Of a stretch of DNA of 63,589 nucleotides, positions 34,820-43,868 are shown in pieces. The notes beneath the pieces are model-generated. The model was not told the DNA's origin and made no database searches. It saw only the letters and a list, made by a program, of their open reading frames with translations. This DNA is from Oscillospiraceae bacterium (GTDB lineage: Bacteria > Bacillota > Clostridia > Oscillospirales > CAG-382). The stretch is taken from positions 1 through 63,589 of the forward strand of contig SVQU01000010.1 of assembly GCA_015065165.1 (NCBI GenBank), written 5' to 3'. A program made the translations under genes and the position numbers. How positions within the stretch are numbered: the stretch's first letter is position 1; every line of letters starts with the position of its first letter.

Positions 34820-35533
34820 TTAGATATCTATTTCGTTGGTGAACTGCATAGGCAATCTGTCCCCATAAAAATGGGAAACGTCGGAAAACGCCAAAACCTG
34901 GGGAATGGTATATCCGTCGCTGTTATTGGGGAAGTTGATAATAGTTACGCCCGAATGGTTTATGGTAAAGGTGCTCCAAAAGGTTACGGGGTCGATACCA
35001 AGCAAATGAGAAAGCCAGGTCATTCCTGCGCCGTAATGGCAGAAAACCGCAACTCTATCGTTGTTGGGATTAAGAATTTTATATTTCAAGCCCTCGCGCT
35101 TATATCCAAGGCTTTCCATAAATTCATCCGAGGATTTAATTAAATTTTCATATCCCTCTTTTGCTTTTGTAAGGCAAAAGGGATATGCTTCGTACCATTT
35201 ATCCCCCATACGAACCGATTGTTCGTTTTTATATCTGGTTGGGTTAATGCCAAATGACCAAGCCCAGCGGTTATCTCTTTCGGGATCGTTAAAGCCGAAA
35301 TATTCAGCCGCCAATGCCTCGCTTACGAATTCGAGAACCTGAGGCTTTATCCGCAACAGCTCGCAAGCGGGCTGAGCTGTCATTTTCGCGCGGTTCATAG
35401 GAGAAGTGAATATTTTATCCAAGCCGTGAACCGAAAGACGTCTGCCCACGGCTTCGGCTTGGCGTTTGCCCTTTTCGGTAAGGCTGTCGGGATCATAAAT
35501 GGGGTCTGCGTGGCGGATTACGTACAATAACAT
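34820..35533 (-). CDS. Histidine phosphatase family protein
   Basis: A 237-residue phosphoglycerate mutase-like phosphatase. The catalytic RHAD motif (YVIRHADP, His 8) is at the N-terminus, DKIFTSPMNRAKMTA follows, and the second histidine is in VFCHYGAGM. Unlike dPGM enzymes it has a long insertion with WAWSFGINPTRYK. The substrate is unknown. It lies between the GT39-like and MnmM-like genes with short gaps. Confidence 0.88.
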   Translation of the reverse strand: MLLYVIRHADPIYDPDSLTEKGKRQAEAVGRRLSVHGLDKIFTSPMNRAKMTAQPACELLRIKPQVLEFVSEALAAEYFGFNDPERDNRWAWSFGINPTRYKNEQSVRMGDKWYEAYPFCLTKAKEGYENLIKSSDEFMESLGYKREGLKYKILNPNNDRVAVFCHYGAGMTWLSHLLGIDPVTFWSTFTINHSGVTIINFPNNSDGYTIPQVLAFSDVSHFYGDRLPMQFTNEIDI

Positions 35534-35545
35534 AACTTTTACCTC

Positions 35546-36097
35546 TTATTTTGATTCTACGATATAAAAATACGAAGACGTGGGAGAGTTTATAATACGG
35601 AACTTTGCACAGCAAAATTCACGTCGGTCGAATTTCGAAAGCATTTCGTTTATAAGCTCGCCCTCTATCTCCCCTTCCTCGTGGCCGGGGTAAACAGCAA
35701 TAAGCAATATGCCGTCCTTATCCAAAAGGTCGATGGCTGTTTCAATTGCCTTTAAGGTTGTTTCCCTTTTGGTGGTTATGCTTTTATCACCGCCGGGAAG
35801 ATACCCCAAATTGAACATACCCGCCTTTATGGGAGTTTTTATATATTCCCTTGCGTTGTGGTGGGAATCGCAAATAAGCTTATAATTATTCGGTGCGTTG
35901 TTTTCTACAAGCCTTTTTTCGGTGCTTTCAAGGGCAGAGGGCTGTATATCAAAGGCATAAACAAAGCCCTTTTCCCCAACGGTTTTAGAAAGAAACAGCG
36001 TATCGTGGCCGTTACCCATTGTAAAATCGGCGGCGATATCCCCCTCTTTTAAATGTTGAAGAATAAAACCCTTTTCGGTGGCAAGTATATCAAGCAT
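35546..36097 (-). CDS. MnmM-type tRNA methyltransferase (YtqB family)
   Basis: A 183-residue class I SAM methyltransferase of the former rRNA_methylase family. DFTMGNGHDTLFL is the SAM-binding motif and FNLGYLPGGDKSITT is the family signature. In Bacillus subtilis, YtqB was shown to be MnmM, which methylates nm5s2U34 to mnm5s2U34, completing the modification that MnmE/MnmG start; those genes are at 5.0-8.3 kb. ATG at 36097 is chosen because AAGAGGTGA lies 5 bases upstream. Confidence 0.85.
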   Translation of the reverse strand: MLDILATEKGFILQHLKEGDIAADFTMGNGHDTLFLSKTVGEKGFVYAFDIQPSALESTEKRLVENNAPNNYKLICDSHHNAREYIKTPIKAGMFNLGYLPGGDKSITTKRETTLKAIETAIDLLDKDGILLIAVYPGHEEGEIEGELINEMLSKFDRREFCCAKFRIINSPTSSYFYIVESK

Positions 36098-36137
36098 AAA
36101 ATCACCTCTTAGAGTGAGTAAATTGGTTCTAAAACAT

Positions 36138-36159
36138 AAGGAGGCCAATCGACCTCCTT
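36138..36159 (-). terminator. Terminator-like hairpin
   Basis: AAGGAGG and CCTCCTT around an 8-base loop between the oxidoreductase stop and the methyltransferase start; on the minus strand it is followed by ATGTTTTAG. It probably separates the two units. Confidence 0.6.
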
Positions 36160-36169
36160 TGTATTTTAA

Positions 36170-37198
36170 TTATTTGTTAAGATAAACTCTTTCTTTGGTT
36201 TTGCCGCTTTTATAAATAGCGCAAATCATTTCCATTGTTTCATATGCGCTTTCAACGGGAATAAACATTTCTGCGCCGCTTTCAAGGCATTCGTAGAAGT
36301 TGTTTATCTGCTTGCAGTGGTTAACACCCCAATAGGATTTAACGTTGCCATAGCCGAAATCTTCGTTGGGACGTTCAGCTTCGAAAACTCTGCCGTCGTT
36401 CATTTTGATGTATGCTCTGTCGGATTCCAACTCGGCAACACCGTTTTCGCAATGAAGCTCTACGTATACGTCGGCATCATAGCCGTAATAGTTAATCGCG
36501 TGGAAGTTTGCAAGAACACCGTTTTGGAAAGCGATACAGCCTTCGGCGGTATCCTCAACGTCTATCTTTGCATGACCGCGGTTTGCGATGGTAGCGTCAA
36601 CATAATTAATGGGAGAATTTATAAGGTAACGCATAAGGTCGAGAGTGTGAATAGCCTGGTCGATAATTACACCGCCGCCTTCTTTATCCCATGTGCCCTT
36701 CCAATCGCTTTTGCCGTAATATTCGTCGGAACGGTCCCAGGTTACATAGCATTTTGCGGAAATAACCTTACCCAAGGTGCCGTCATCAAGAAGCTTTTTG
36801 GCAAGAAGCGCGCCTGCGTTATATCTGTTCTGAAAAACGCAATGGCAGATAACGTTGTTTTCCTTTGCAACGTCAATCATTGCGCGTGCATCCTCGATAT
36901 TAATGGACATAGGCTTTTCGGTGAAAACGTGTTTGCCTCTTCTGCTGCATTCCATAGAAACGATGGGGTGCAAATAGTGGGGCAAGCAGATGTGAACTAC
37001 GTCGATTTCTTCTTTTTCAAGCATTTCGATATAGTCGTAATAAGCCTTTACGCCGAATTCAGCCGCTTTTGCGTCTGCTCTGTCCTTCTTAACGTCGCAC
37101 ACAGCCACAAGCTCTGCGTTGGGACATCTAACGATACTAACCGCGTGCATAGGGAAAATATTACCGCAGCCAACGACTGCCGCCTTATACTTTTTCAT
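36170..37198 (-). CDS. Gfo/Idh/MocA family oxidoreductase
   Basis: A 342-residue NAD(P)-dependent oxidoreductase of sugars or inositols. The Rossmann motif is VVGCGNIFPMHA, EKPMS is the conserved lysine motif, and the C-terminal beta-sheet domain is complete. DQAIHTLDLMRYL contains the catalytic-region histidine. ATG at 37198 is used because TGAGGT is 6 bases upstream. It stands alone between malQ and mnmM-like genes, so the substrate is unknown. Confidence 0.9.
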   Translation of the reverse strand: MKKYKAAVVGCGNIFPMHAVSIVRCPNAELVAVCDVKKDRADAKAAEFGVKAYYDYIEMLEKEEIDVVHICLPHYLHPIVSMECSRRGKHVFTEKPMSINIEDARAMIDVAKENNVICHCVFQNRYNAGALLAKKLLDDGTLGKVISAKCYVTWDRSDEYYGKSDWKGTWDKEGGGVIIDQAIHTLDLMRYLINSPINYVDATIANRGHAKIDVEDTAEGCIAFQNGVLANFHAINYYGYDADVYVELHCENGVAELESDRAYIKMNDGRVFEAERPNEDFGYGNVKSYWGVNHCKQINNFYECLESGAEMFIPVESAYETMEMICAIYKSGKTKERVYLNK

Positions 37199-37282
37199 AA
37201 ACAACCTCAGTAATAAAAATATTTTGATTCCACAAGGGGGATTATAGCATAAATATTTGGAATTTCAATAGTTTTCCGAAAA

Positions 37283-38779
37283 TTATCTGCGGAAAAGATT
37301 ATTGATTTTTTTGAAATACTCCCCGTCGATATTATCGCAGGTGCTTTCGGTGGTACGGAACTGCCATTTACCGCTGTCATCACCGGGGATATTCATTCTC
37401 GCATCGCTGCCGAAGCCGCACATATCCTGAAAAGGAATTATGGCAAGAATTGCGCTTGAACGCCACAAGGCTTCGATAATTTTACGGCAGGCAGGGGCAT
37501 CAAAACCACCCTTACCCCAATCGCCGTTATCAAAACCGCAATAATCAAGGGCGAACCGTCTTTCCTCCTCGGTAGCCTCCCAAAGCCAGCCAAGAAGCGT
37601 ATTATTGTCGTGCGTGCCCGTATAGGCAATGCAATTTATGGGATAGTTATGAGGCAGGTGGGTTGCGTTATCGTTAGGGTCGAAGCCAAACTGAATTATA
37701 CGCATACCCGGGAATCCGCTGTCCTTAAGAAGCTTAACCACGTCATCGCCGAAAGCACCCAAATCCTCGGCGATAATAGGAACGTCGCCAAGGGCGGCTT
37801 TAACCGCCTTGAAAAGGGACATACCGGGCCCTTTCATCCATTTGCCGTTTTTGGCGGTTTTGGATTTACCCTCGATTGCCCAATAAGAGGCAAAGGCACG
37901 GAAATGGTCGATACGAAGCATATCGTAAAGCTCAAAGGAGCGTTCTATACGCTTTATCCACCAAGCATAACCCGTGGTTTTATGGTATTTCCAGTTATAT
38001 AAAGGGTTGCCCCAAAGCTGACCGTCCTCGGAGAAATAATCGGGAGGACAGCCCGCAACTCTGTCGGGAACGTAGGTTTCGGGGTCCACGGCGAAAAGCT
38101 CGGGGTTTGCCCAAAGGTCGGCACTATCGCGGGAGACGTAAATGGGCATATCACCGATAACCTTTATACCGATTTCGTTTATTTCCCTTTTGGTTTCTTC
38201 CCATTGGGTATAAAACAGATATTGAACAAAGCCGTGATAAAGGATTTCTTCCTTTAATTCATCAGCAAGCTTTAAAGCATCGGCATATTTAAATCCTTTT
38301 TCCCATTCCCAAAAATGCTTGCCGCCGTTTTCATGCTTCAACGCGCGGTAAAGACAATGGGAAAACAAGCCTTTTTTATCAACAAATTCTTCTATTTCCT
38401 GCTTTTTTTCGACATCAAGGCGGGAAAAAGCAGAGCGCAAAAGCTTTTCGCGCTGTTCTCTTGCAAAAGCATAATCGGCAGTATAGGGACTTCCGCCGTA
38501 TTTATTCTCATTTGCTTCTTTAAGGGTGGAATAGCCGTCCCGAACCATAAGCGCAGGGCTTATATATAGCTCGTTCCCTGCAAAGGCGCTGTCCGAGCCA
38601 TAGGGAGAGTTTGCATAATCCAAAGGGGTGAAGGGCAAAACCTGCCAACAGGAAAAGCCCATTTCCTTTATACGTCTTGCAAAATCAACCGCTTCCCTAC
38701 CGAAAACGCCAACGCCGTATTCCGAAGGAAGCGCGGAAATGCTCATAAGCACACCGCTGCTTCTGTTTATAGTGCTCAT
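37283..38779 (-). CDS. malQ: 4-alpha-glucanotransferase
   Basis: MalQ (amylomaltase, GH77) transfers alpha-1,4-glucan segments between chains. GVLMSISALPSEYGVGVFG at the start, QVLPFTPLDYANSPY, MPIYVSRDSADLWANP, the nucleophile region LRIDHFRAF and AEDLGAFGDDV are all conserved. Length 498 is normal. ATG at 38779 follows AAGGAG by 7 bases; the longer frame would place that site inside the gene. Confidence 0.96.
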   Translation of the reverse strand: MSTINRSSGVLMSISALPSEYGVGVFGREAVDFARRIKEMGFSCWQVLPFTPLDYANSPYGSDSAFAGNELYISPALMVRDGYSTLKEANENKYGGSPYTADYAFAREQREKLLRSAFSRLDVEKKQEIEEFVDKKGLFSHCLYRALKHENGGKHFWEWEKGFKYADALKLADELKEEILYHGFVQYLFYTQWEETKREINEIGIKVIGDMPIYVSRDSADLWANPELFAVDPETYVPDRVAGCPPDYFSEDGQLWGNPLYNWKYHKTTGYAWWIKRIERSFELYDMLRIDHFRAFASYWAIEGKSKTAKNGKWMKGPGMSLFKAVKAALGDVPIIAEDLGAFGDDVVKLLKDSGFPGMRIIQFGFDPNDNATHLPHNYPINCIAYTGTHDNNTLLGWLWEATEEERRFALDYCGFDNGDWGKGGFDAPACRKIIEALWRSSAILAIIPFQDMCGFGSDARMNIPGDDSGKWQFRTTESTCDNIDGEYFKKINNLFRR

Positions 38780-38852
38780 TAATTGCTCCTTGAACATAAA
38801 ACTTTAATTTAGTATAGCAAAGAACCAAACAATATGCAATACCTTTAATTTC

Positions 38853-39896
38853 TTAAATAACAAACTGCAAAACGCAGAATGCCGCATAAATTCCCAACAA
38901 ACTCACACCCTGCCAGCGGGAAAGCTTTTCACGAAAAAGAGTGGGAATAGTTAAAACAGACATAACAATAAGCATAATAGGAATATCCAATACCAAAGAA
39001 GCGTTAATTCCGCCTATAGTTCCTGCCACGGGCACTTCAAACGGACTTATGGTAATTGCGGCACCGCTTACCAACACCAAATTGAAAAGGTTTGCACCGA
39101 TAATATTACCCAAAGATAGAGAGCCATGACCTTTAACAAGAGAAGTAATGGCGGTTACCAATTCGGGGAGAGAGGTACCCAACGCAACTATAGTTAAACC
39201 TATAACCTTTTCGGAAACACCAAAGGTTTCGGCTATGATAATAGCATTATCAACCAAAAAATCCGCGCCAAAAGCAATAAGAACAGCGCCCAAAACGAGA
39301 AGAATAATATCCTTAAATAGACTATCTTTGGTTCCATCTTCCTTTGTTTCTACCACATGGTCTTCGCCGCTGATACGTTCAAGCTCGGATTCACTTACAA
39401 CAACGCCGTTTTCTTCAAGCTTAACCATTTCAACCGATGCGGAATTTTTCTTCATACGCACTACGGTTAAAACCATATAAAGAGCGAAAATAGAAAGCAA
39501 AATTATGCCAACCATACGACTGAAATAACCGGTGAAATACGCTACAATACAATAAACAACAGCAGCTCCGAAAAAGAACGCCACGGGCAAAGCCATGCTT
39601 TTTCTGGCAGCCACACCGGGCTTAACAGCAATGGTTATGGCTGCAATGAGGGCGGTATTACAAATTATCGAACCGATAGCATTACCATATGCAATGGAAC
39701 CTATTCCCTGAAAAGCTGCGCCTGCGGAAACCATCACCTCGGGCAAAGTTGTGCCTATAGAAACTACTGTTGCGCCAATCAACAATTCGGGCAAATGAAA
39801 ACGCCTTGCAATGCCCGTTGCGCCGTCAACAAACCAATCGCCGCCCTTAATAAGCAACCCAAAGCCTAAAATCAACATCAGAATCGGAACTAACAT
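38853..39896 (-). CDS. Calcium/sodium antiporter (CaCA superfamily, YrbG type)
   Basis: A 347-residue, ten-helix exchanger with two inverted repeats. Each carries an alpha motif: GATVVSIGTTLPEVMVS and GLTIVALGTSLPELVTA. A hydrophilic loop rich in Glu and Lys separates them. It exchanges Ca2+ against Na+, K+ or H+. ATG at 39896 is preferred because AAGGAG is 7 bases before it; the longer frame begins in the promoter region. Confidence 0.93.
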   Translation of the reverse strand: MLVPILMLILGFGLLIKGGDWFVDGATGIARRFHLPELLIGATVVSIGTTLPEVMVSAGAAFQGIGSIAYGNAIGSIICNTALIAAITIAVKPGVAARKSMALPVAFFFGAAVVYCIVAYFTGYFSRMVGIILLSIFALYMVLTVVRMKKNSASVEMVKLEENGVVVSESELERISGEDHVVETKEDGTKDSLFKDIILLVLGAVLIAFGADFLVDNAIIIAETFGVSEKVIGLTIVALGTSLPELVTAITSLVKGHGSLSLGNIIGANLFNLVLVSGAAITISPFEVPVAGTIGGINASLVLDIPIMLIVMSVLTIPTLFREKLSRWQGVSLLGIYAAFCVLQFVI

Positions 39897-40011
39897 TTTA
39901 CTTCTCCTTAACTTTATATGAAAATCTTTATCTGTCGAACGATAGTATATCACGATTTATTTTGCAATACAATATATTTTCTTTGATATAATAAAAAATA
40001 CCTTCTTATAT

Positions 40012-40039
40012 TTGCATTTTTATTCTTTTGTGGTAGAAT
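40012..40039 (+). promoter_or_regulatory. Promoter of the tldD-tldE operon
   Basis: TTGCAT at 40012-40017, 16 bases, TAGAAT at 40034-40039, preceded by TGG (extended -10-like). Confidence 0.65.
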
Positions 40040-40073
40040 AATAAATGACATATCACAAAAGGAGGATTTTATA

Positions 40074-41459
40074 TTGAATAGCAGTATATTAAATTCTAAA
40101 GATATAAATTTTGCTTCGGAATGCCACACCGAGCTTCGAAAGCAGTTTTCCCGTTCCCGCGGGGTTACCCTTGTAAACGGCAACCTTACGGGAAACGCAA
40201 GAAGCGACGGCTCGGGTGTTTCCGCAAGAGTTTACAAAAACGGAACCTACGGCTTTTCGTCTATGGCGGAGGTTTCGGATGATGCCGTTCGCGCTGTTCT
40301 TAAGGCGGCAACCGAAAATGCCGAATTTATGAGCAAGCACATTAACAAGGGCAAGCCCAATTTGCCAAGCGTTGAATGCGGTAAATATATATCAACAACC
40401 CCCATAAACGAAACCGAACAAAGGGTTTATATAGATTTTGCCCGAGAAATAGATAATTATATTTCGAAAAAATACAAGGACCTAAAAAGCCGTACCGTTG
40501 CCATAAGAGAGGATTCCTCGGAAAAGATTTTAAGGGTTTCCAACGGCTTCGATGCACACACAAAATTTATTCGTTCTTACGTTTACGTGTTTCTTAATTC
40601 CGAAACACCCGACGGCAAGCCTGTCGAGCTTTTTAAGGCTTTCGGCGGTTTCGGTGGGTTCAACAGCAATTTTAACAACCCCGCCGATTTATATCCCGAA
40701 ATCGATGCCCTTTATGAAAAGGTTATGCAAAAGCGAGAGGGTGTTTATGCCGAGGCGGGGGAAAAAACCGTTGTTTTGGGCGGTATTATGACAGGTATGC
40801 TCGCCCACGAGGCTGTGGGACACACCGTTGAAGCCGACCTTGTTTTGGGCGGAAGCGTTGCGGGACATAATCTTGGCAAGCAGGTAGCAAGCGAGCTTGT
40901 AAGCCTTACCGATTTTGCAAACCACGCCTTTGGCAAGGACGCTCCCCTACCCGTTTACGTAGACGACGAGGGCGTTCAGGCGGTTGACGCAAAAATTATT
41001 GAAAACGGAATTTTGGTTGGATATATGAACAACCGCGAAACCGCACAGCATTTCGGTATGACACCCTGCGGTAATGCAAGAGCCTTTAGTTATTCCGACG
41101 AGCCTTTAATTCGTATGAGAAACACCGCGGTTTTGCCCGGCAAGGACAAATTGGCAGACCTTATTGCCAGCGTTGAGGACGGTTATTATCTTATCGATTC
41201 GGGCAACGGTCAGGCAGACACCACGGGCGAATTTATGTTTGGTGTTTCTATGGGTTATGAAATCAAAAACGGCAAACTTGGCAGAGCGTTGCTTGATACC
41301 ACCATTTCGGGCGTTGCCTTTGATATGCTTAAAACCGTTGATATGGTTTCGGACGAGGTTGTTTGGTCAAGCTCGGGTTATTGCGGAAAGAAACAGCCTA
41401 TGCCCGTTGGTATGGGCGGTCCCGCAGTACGTTGCAAGGTTATGATAGGAGGTCGCTGA
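40074..41459 (+). CDS. tldD: TldD metalloprotease subunit
   Basis: TldD with TldE forms a Zn-protease that degrades unfolded or leader peptides (for example in microcin B17 maturation). The HExxxH site is HEAVGH at 245-250, and GEFMFGVSMGYEI is near the C-terminus. Length 461 is normal. The start is TTG with AGGAGG about 8 bases before it. The next gene begins one base after the stop, so the pair is co-translated. Confidence 0.94.
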   Translation: MNSSILNSKDINFASECHTELRKQFSRSRGVTLVNGNLTGNARSDGSGVSARVYKNGTYGFSSMAEVSDDAVRAVLKAATENAEFMSKHINKGKPNLPSVECGKYISTTPINETEQRVYIDFAREIDNYISKKYKDLKSRTVAIREDSSEKILRVSNGFDAHTKFIRSYVYVFLNSETPDGKPVELFKAFGGFGGFNSNFNNPADLYPEIDALYEKVMQKREGVYAEAGEKTVVLGGIMTGMLAHEAVGHTVEADLVLGGSVAGHNLGKQVASELVSLTDFANHAFGKDAPLPVYVDDEGVQAVDAKIIENGILVGYMNNRETAQHFGMTPCGNARAFSYSDEPLIRMRNTAVLPGKDKLADLIASVEDGYYLIDSGNGQADTTGEFMFGVSMGYEIKNGKLGRALLDTTISGVAFDMLKTVDMVSDEVVWSSSGYCGKKQPMPVGMGGPAVRCKVMIGGR

Positions 41460-41460
41460 T

Positions 41461-42762
41461 ATGAACGGATATAAAGAAACAGCCGAATTTGTCCTTGGTC
41501 TTGCCAAAGAAAAGGGGGCGCAAAAAGCCTTTTGTTACGTTTTGGAGGGCGAAAAGCGTGAATTTAACGTAGACGGAAACGAGTTTTCTCTTTTCAGAAC
41601 CTTGTTTACAAGAAGCGTATCCATAACGGTTTTCGTAGAGCAAAGAAAAGGCTCGGTAAGCATTAACAAGTTTGACAAAGAAGAAATCGCGGCGGCGGTT
41701 GAAAACTGCATAGAATCGGCAAAAAGCGCTATGCCCGACGAAGCCTGGGAGATTGCACCCTTTATCGGCAAAAAGGAATTTAACGGCGGTGTTTTAACCC
41801 CCGACACAGATAAGCTTTTCTTCCGCGCCAAGGAGCTTTTGGAAAATATAAAGGAAAAGCATCCCGCGGTTATAACCGAGCAGATGATTGTTGATTATAA
41901 ATCCCAAAAGGGCGTTTATATGAGCACCGAGGGTAACGAATATTATATCAACAACGGCAGTTATTCGGCAAGCTTGATGTATTCTGCCCACGAGGGTGAA
42001 AAATCCACCTCCTTTTACAGCAGCGACGTTACGGTGGATAATCTCGATAAGCCTTTTATTGAATGTGCCATGATTGAAAAGGAGCTTTCCGACATCGAAA
42101 AGCAGATTCACACCAAGCCCACCGAGGGCAAGTTCGAGGGCAGAGTTATTTTTGCCCCCAACTGTGTGGCAAACACCGTTTTCGGCAACGTTTGCAGTAA
42201 TTTTGCAGGAGATTCGGCAATGCTTGAGGGGACTTCTGTTTGGAAGGATAAGTTGGGTGAGACCATAGCGGACAAACGCATTACAGTTTCCTTTAAGCCC
42301 CGCGACAGCCGTATTATAAACGGACAGCGATTCACGGGCGAGGGTTATTTGGCAGAGGATTACGATTTAATTAAAGACGGCGTTTTGCAAAGCTTTATGA
42401 TTTCTCAATACGTCGCCAATAAAACGGGCAACAAACGCGCCCCCAACACATCGTGGGATATGGTTATCGAGGGCGGAACCACTCCTTTGGCGGAAATGAT
42501 TAAGAACGTAAAAAAAGGCGTGCTTATCGGCAGATTCTCGGGAGGAAGCCCCGGCGCAAACGGTGAATTCTCGGGGGTTGCCAAAAACGGTTTTATGATA
42601 GAAAACGGCGAAATCGTTTCGGCTTTAAGCGAAACTATGATAAGCGGCAACCTTGCGGATATGCTTTTTAACCTTGTGGATATAAGCAAGGAAACCTTAG
42701 AGGACGGAGGAATGGTTATGCCCTATATGTCCTTTGACGGCATTACTATTTCGGGTAAATAG
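41461..42762 (+). CDS. pmbA: TldE/PmbA protease subunit
   Basis: The 433-residue partner of TldD shares its fold but lacks HExxxH; at the equivalent position is IFAPNCVANTVFG. Conserved GEFSGVAKNGFMIENG and ISGNLADMLFNLVDIS are seen. It presumably shapes the substrate tunnel of the TldD/E heterodimer. AGGAGG is 6 bases before the ATG inside the end of tldD. A lipoprotein gene starts two bases after its stop. Confidence 0.92.
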   Translation: MNGYKETAEFVLGLAKEKGAQKAFCYVLEGEKREFNVDGNEFSLFRTLFTRSVSITVFVEQRKGSVSINKFDKEEIAAAVENCIESAKSAMPDEAWEIAPFIGKKEFNGGVLTPDTDKLFFRAKELLENIKEKHPAVITEQMIVDYKSQKGVYMSTEGNEYYINNGSYSASLMYSAHEGEKSTSFYSSDVTVDNLDKPFIECAMIEKELSDIEKQIHTKPTEGKFEGRVIFAPNCVANTVFGNVCSNFAGDSAMLEGTSVWKDKLGETIADKRITVSFKPRDSRIINGQRFTGEGYLAEDYDLIKDGVLQSFMISQYVANKTGNKRAPNTSWDMVIEGGTTPLAEMIKNVKKGVLIGRFSGGSPGANGEFSGVAKNGFMIENGEIVSALSETMISGNLADMLFNLVDISKETLEDGGMVMPYMSFDGITISGK

Positions 42763-42764
42763 CT

Positions 42765-43193
42765 ATGAAAAACAGAATTTTCACACTTTTTCTTGCTCTG
42801 ATTTTTATATTTTCTGCCTTTGCCCTTTCGGCTTGCGGCAAGGAGGACGATATTGTAACCGAGGTTCGTTTTACCTGCTATGACAACGGCGAGGGAGATA
42901 TGGTGAGCTTTTATATGACCAGCGACGTCAAGCCCTTTGGTAAATGGGAATACTCCATTGAAAATCAAGAAATTTTCGATATATTTATGGACAACGAGCA
43001 AACCGACGATTACGGCTTGTTCGGTTGGGGCGGCACGGCATCCTACCGCACCCTTATACTTAAGCCCACAGGCGAAGGAGAAGCAAGCCTATCCTTTAAT
43101 CTTACCGACGGAGAAATGAAATACAACTTTTCCGTAAAGGTTGCGAAGGACAGCGAAACCGAAAAGTTTAAAATCGAAGTCAAAAAGAAATAA
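42765..43193 (+). CDS. Lipoprotein in the tldD-tldE operon, possible chagasin-like inhibitor fold
   Basis: A 142-residue lipoprotein with lipobox LSAC. The remaining 118 residues include GKWEYSIENQEIF, a GWGG loop and RTLILKPTGEGEASLSF. This resembles the strand-loop pattern of chagasin-type (I42) protease inhibitors, including the G-x-G-G loop, but the NPTTGY loop is not conserved, so the assignment is weak. The start is two bases after the pmbA stop, so it is in the operon. It could regulate or protect from a peptidase, or have nothing to do with it. Confidence 0.7.
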   Translation: MKNRIFTLFLALIFIFSAFALSACGKEDDIVTEVRFTCYDNGEGDMVSFYMTSDVKPFGKWEYSIENQEIFDIFMDNEQTDDYGLFGWGGTASYRTLILKPTGEGEASLSFNLTDGEMKYNFSVKVAKDSETEKFKIEVKKK

Positions 43194-43197
43194 AAAG

Positions 43198-43227
43198 AAA
43201 ACCGCGATGAAGTTCATCGCGGTTTTT
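43198..43227 (+). terminator. Terminator of the tldD operon
   Basis: AAAACCGCGATGA and TCATCGCGGTTTTT around a 3-base loop; it is also A-rich on the left and so could serve the convergent secG gene. Confidence 0.9.
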
Positions 43228-43250
43228 ATATGCTTTATCTTCGTTTTAAA

Positions 43251-43733
43251 TTATTCAGCGGAAGAATCTGCAACAGAGGATTCAACTACAGAGGATTCTA
43301 CAACAGAAGATTCTACTGCGGAGGATTCAACGGCAGAAGATTCTACAACGGAAGAATCAACGGTAGAGGATTCTGCAACGGAGGAATCAACGGTAGAAGA
43401 TGCTGCAACAGAAGAAGCAGAAGAAGATTCAACAGAGCTAACAGCGCTGCTTGCTGCATCGGAGGTTTCGTCTGCGGGGTCTACGGAACCGATAGTGTAG
43501 AGAGCGAGAACGAGAACAACGAAAACGATAGCAACGATAAGAGTAATCTTCTTGTAAGAAGCATCTCTGCTTGCAATCTTGTTTCTGGAAAGGTAGGATT
43601 CGGAAGCGCCCTGACCTGCGATAGAACCGCTTAAGCCGCTTTTACGCTTGCTCTGCTGTGCGCCGATAAGCCAAACAAGGCCAACAGCGAGAATCAACAA
43701 TAAACCGCCAATGATGTATTCGAGTGTAGTCAT
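43251..43733 (-). CDS. secG: SecG-like translocase subunit with long Ser/Val/Glu tail
   Basis: Residues 1-83 match SecG: two membrane helices (4-25 and 62-83) joined by a polar loop with QQSKRKSGLSGS and ESYLSRNK. Residues 85-160 form a low-complexity tail made of SSV(V/A)ESS-like repeats ending DSSAE. Normal SecG is about 75-110 residues, so the tail doubles it. SecG termini face outward, so the tail should be extracellular. AAAGGA is about 10 bases before the ATG. It lies close to the end of a DD-carboxypeptidase-like gene but with its own ATG 135 bases from that stop. Confidence 0.85.
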   Translation of the reverse strand: MTTLEYIIGGLLLILAVGLVWLIGAQQSKRKSGLSGSIAGQGASESYLSRNKIASRDASYKKITLIVAIVFVVLVLALYTIGSVDPADETSDAASSAVSSVESSSASSVAASSTVDSSVAESSTVDSSVVESSAVESSAVESSVVESSVVESSVADSSAE

Positions 43734-43868
43734 AATTATAATTCCTTTCAGATATATGCCTTACGGCAATTAATCGGTATAAATGCCTTACGACAGGCAA
43801 AGTAAATAATACCACAATCAAACGATAATTGCAATACTCTAACGAAAAATTAATAATTTGTTCATAAT

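Noticed and set aside
36170..39896. A sugar-metabolism operon of oxidoreductase, malQ and antiporter
   Set aside because: Gaps of 84 and 73 bases, and each gene has its own ribosome site; the functions are unrelated, so I do not claim an operon.
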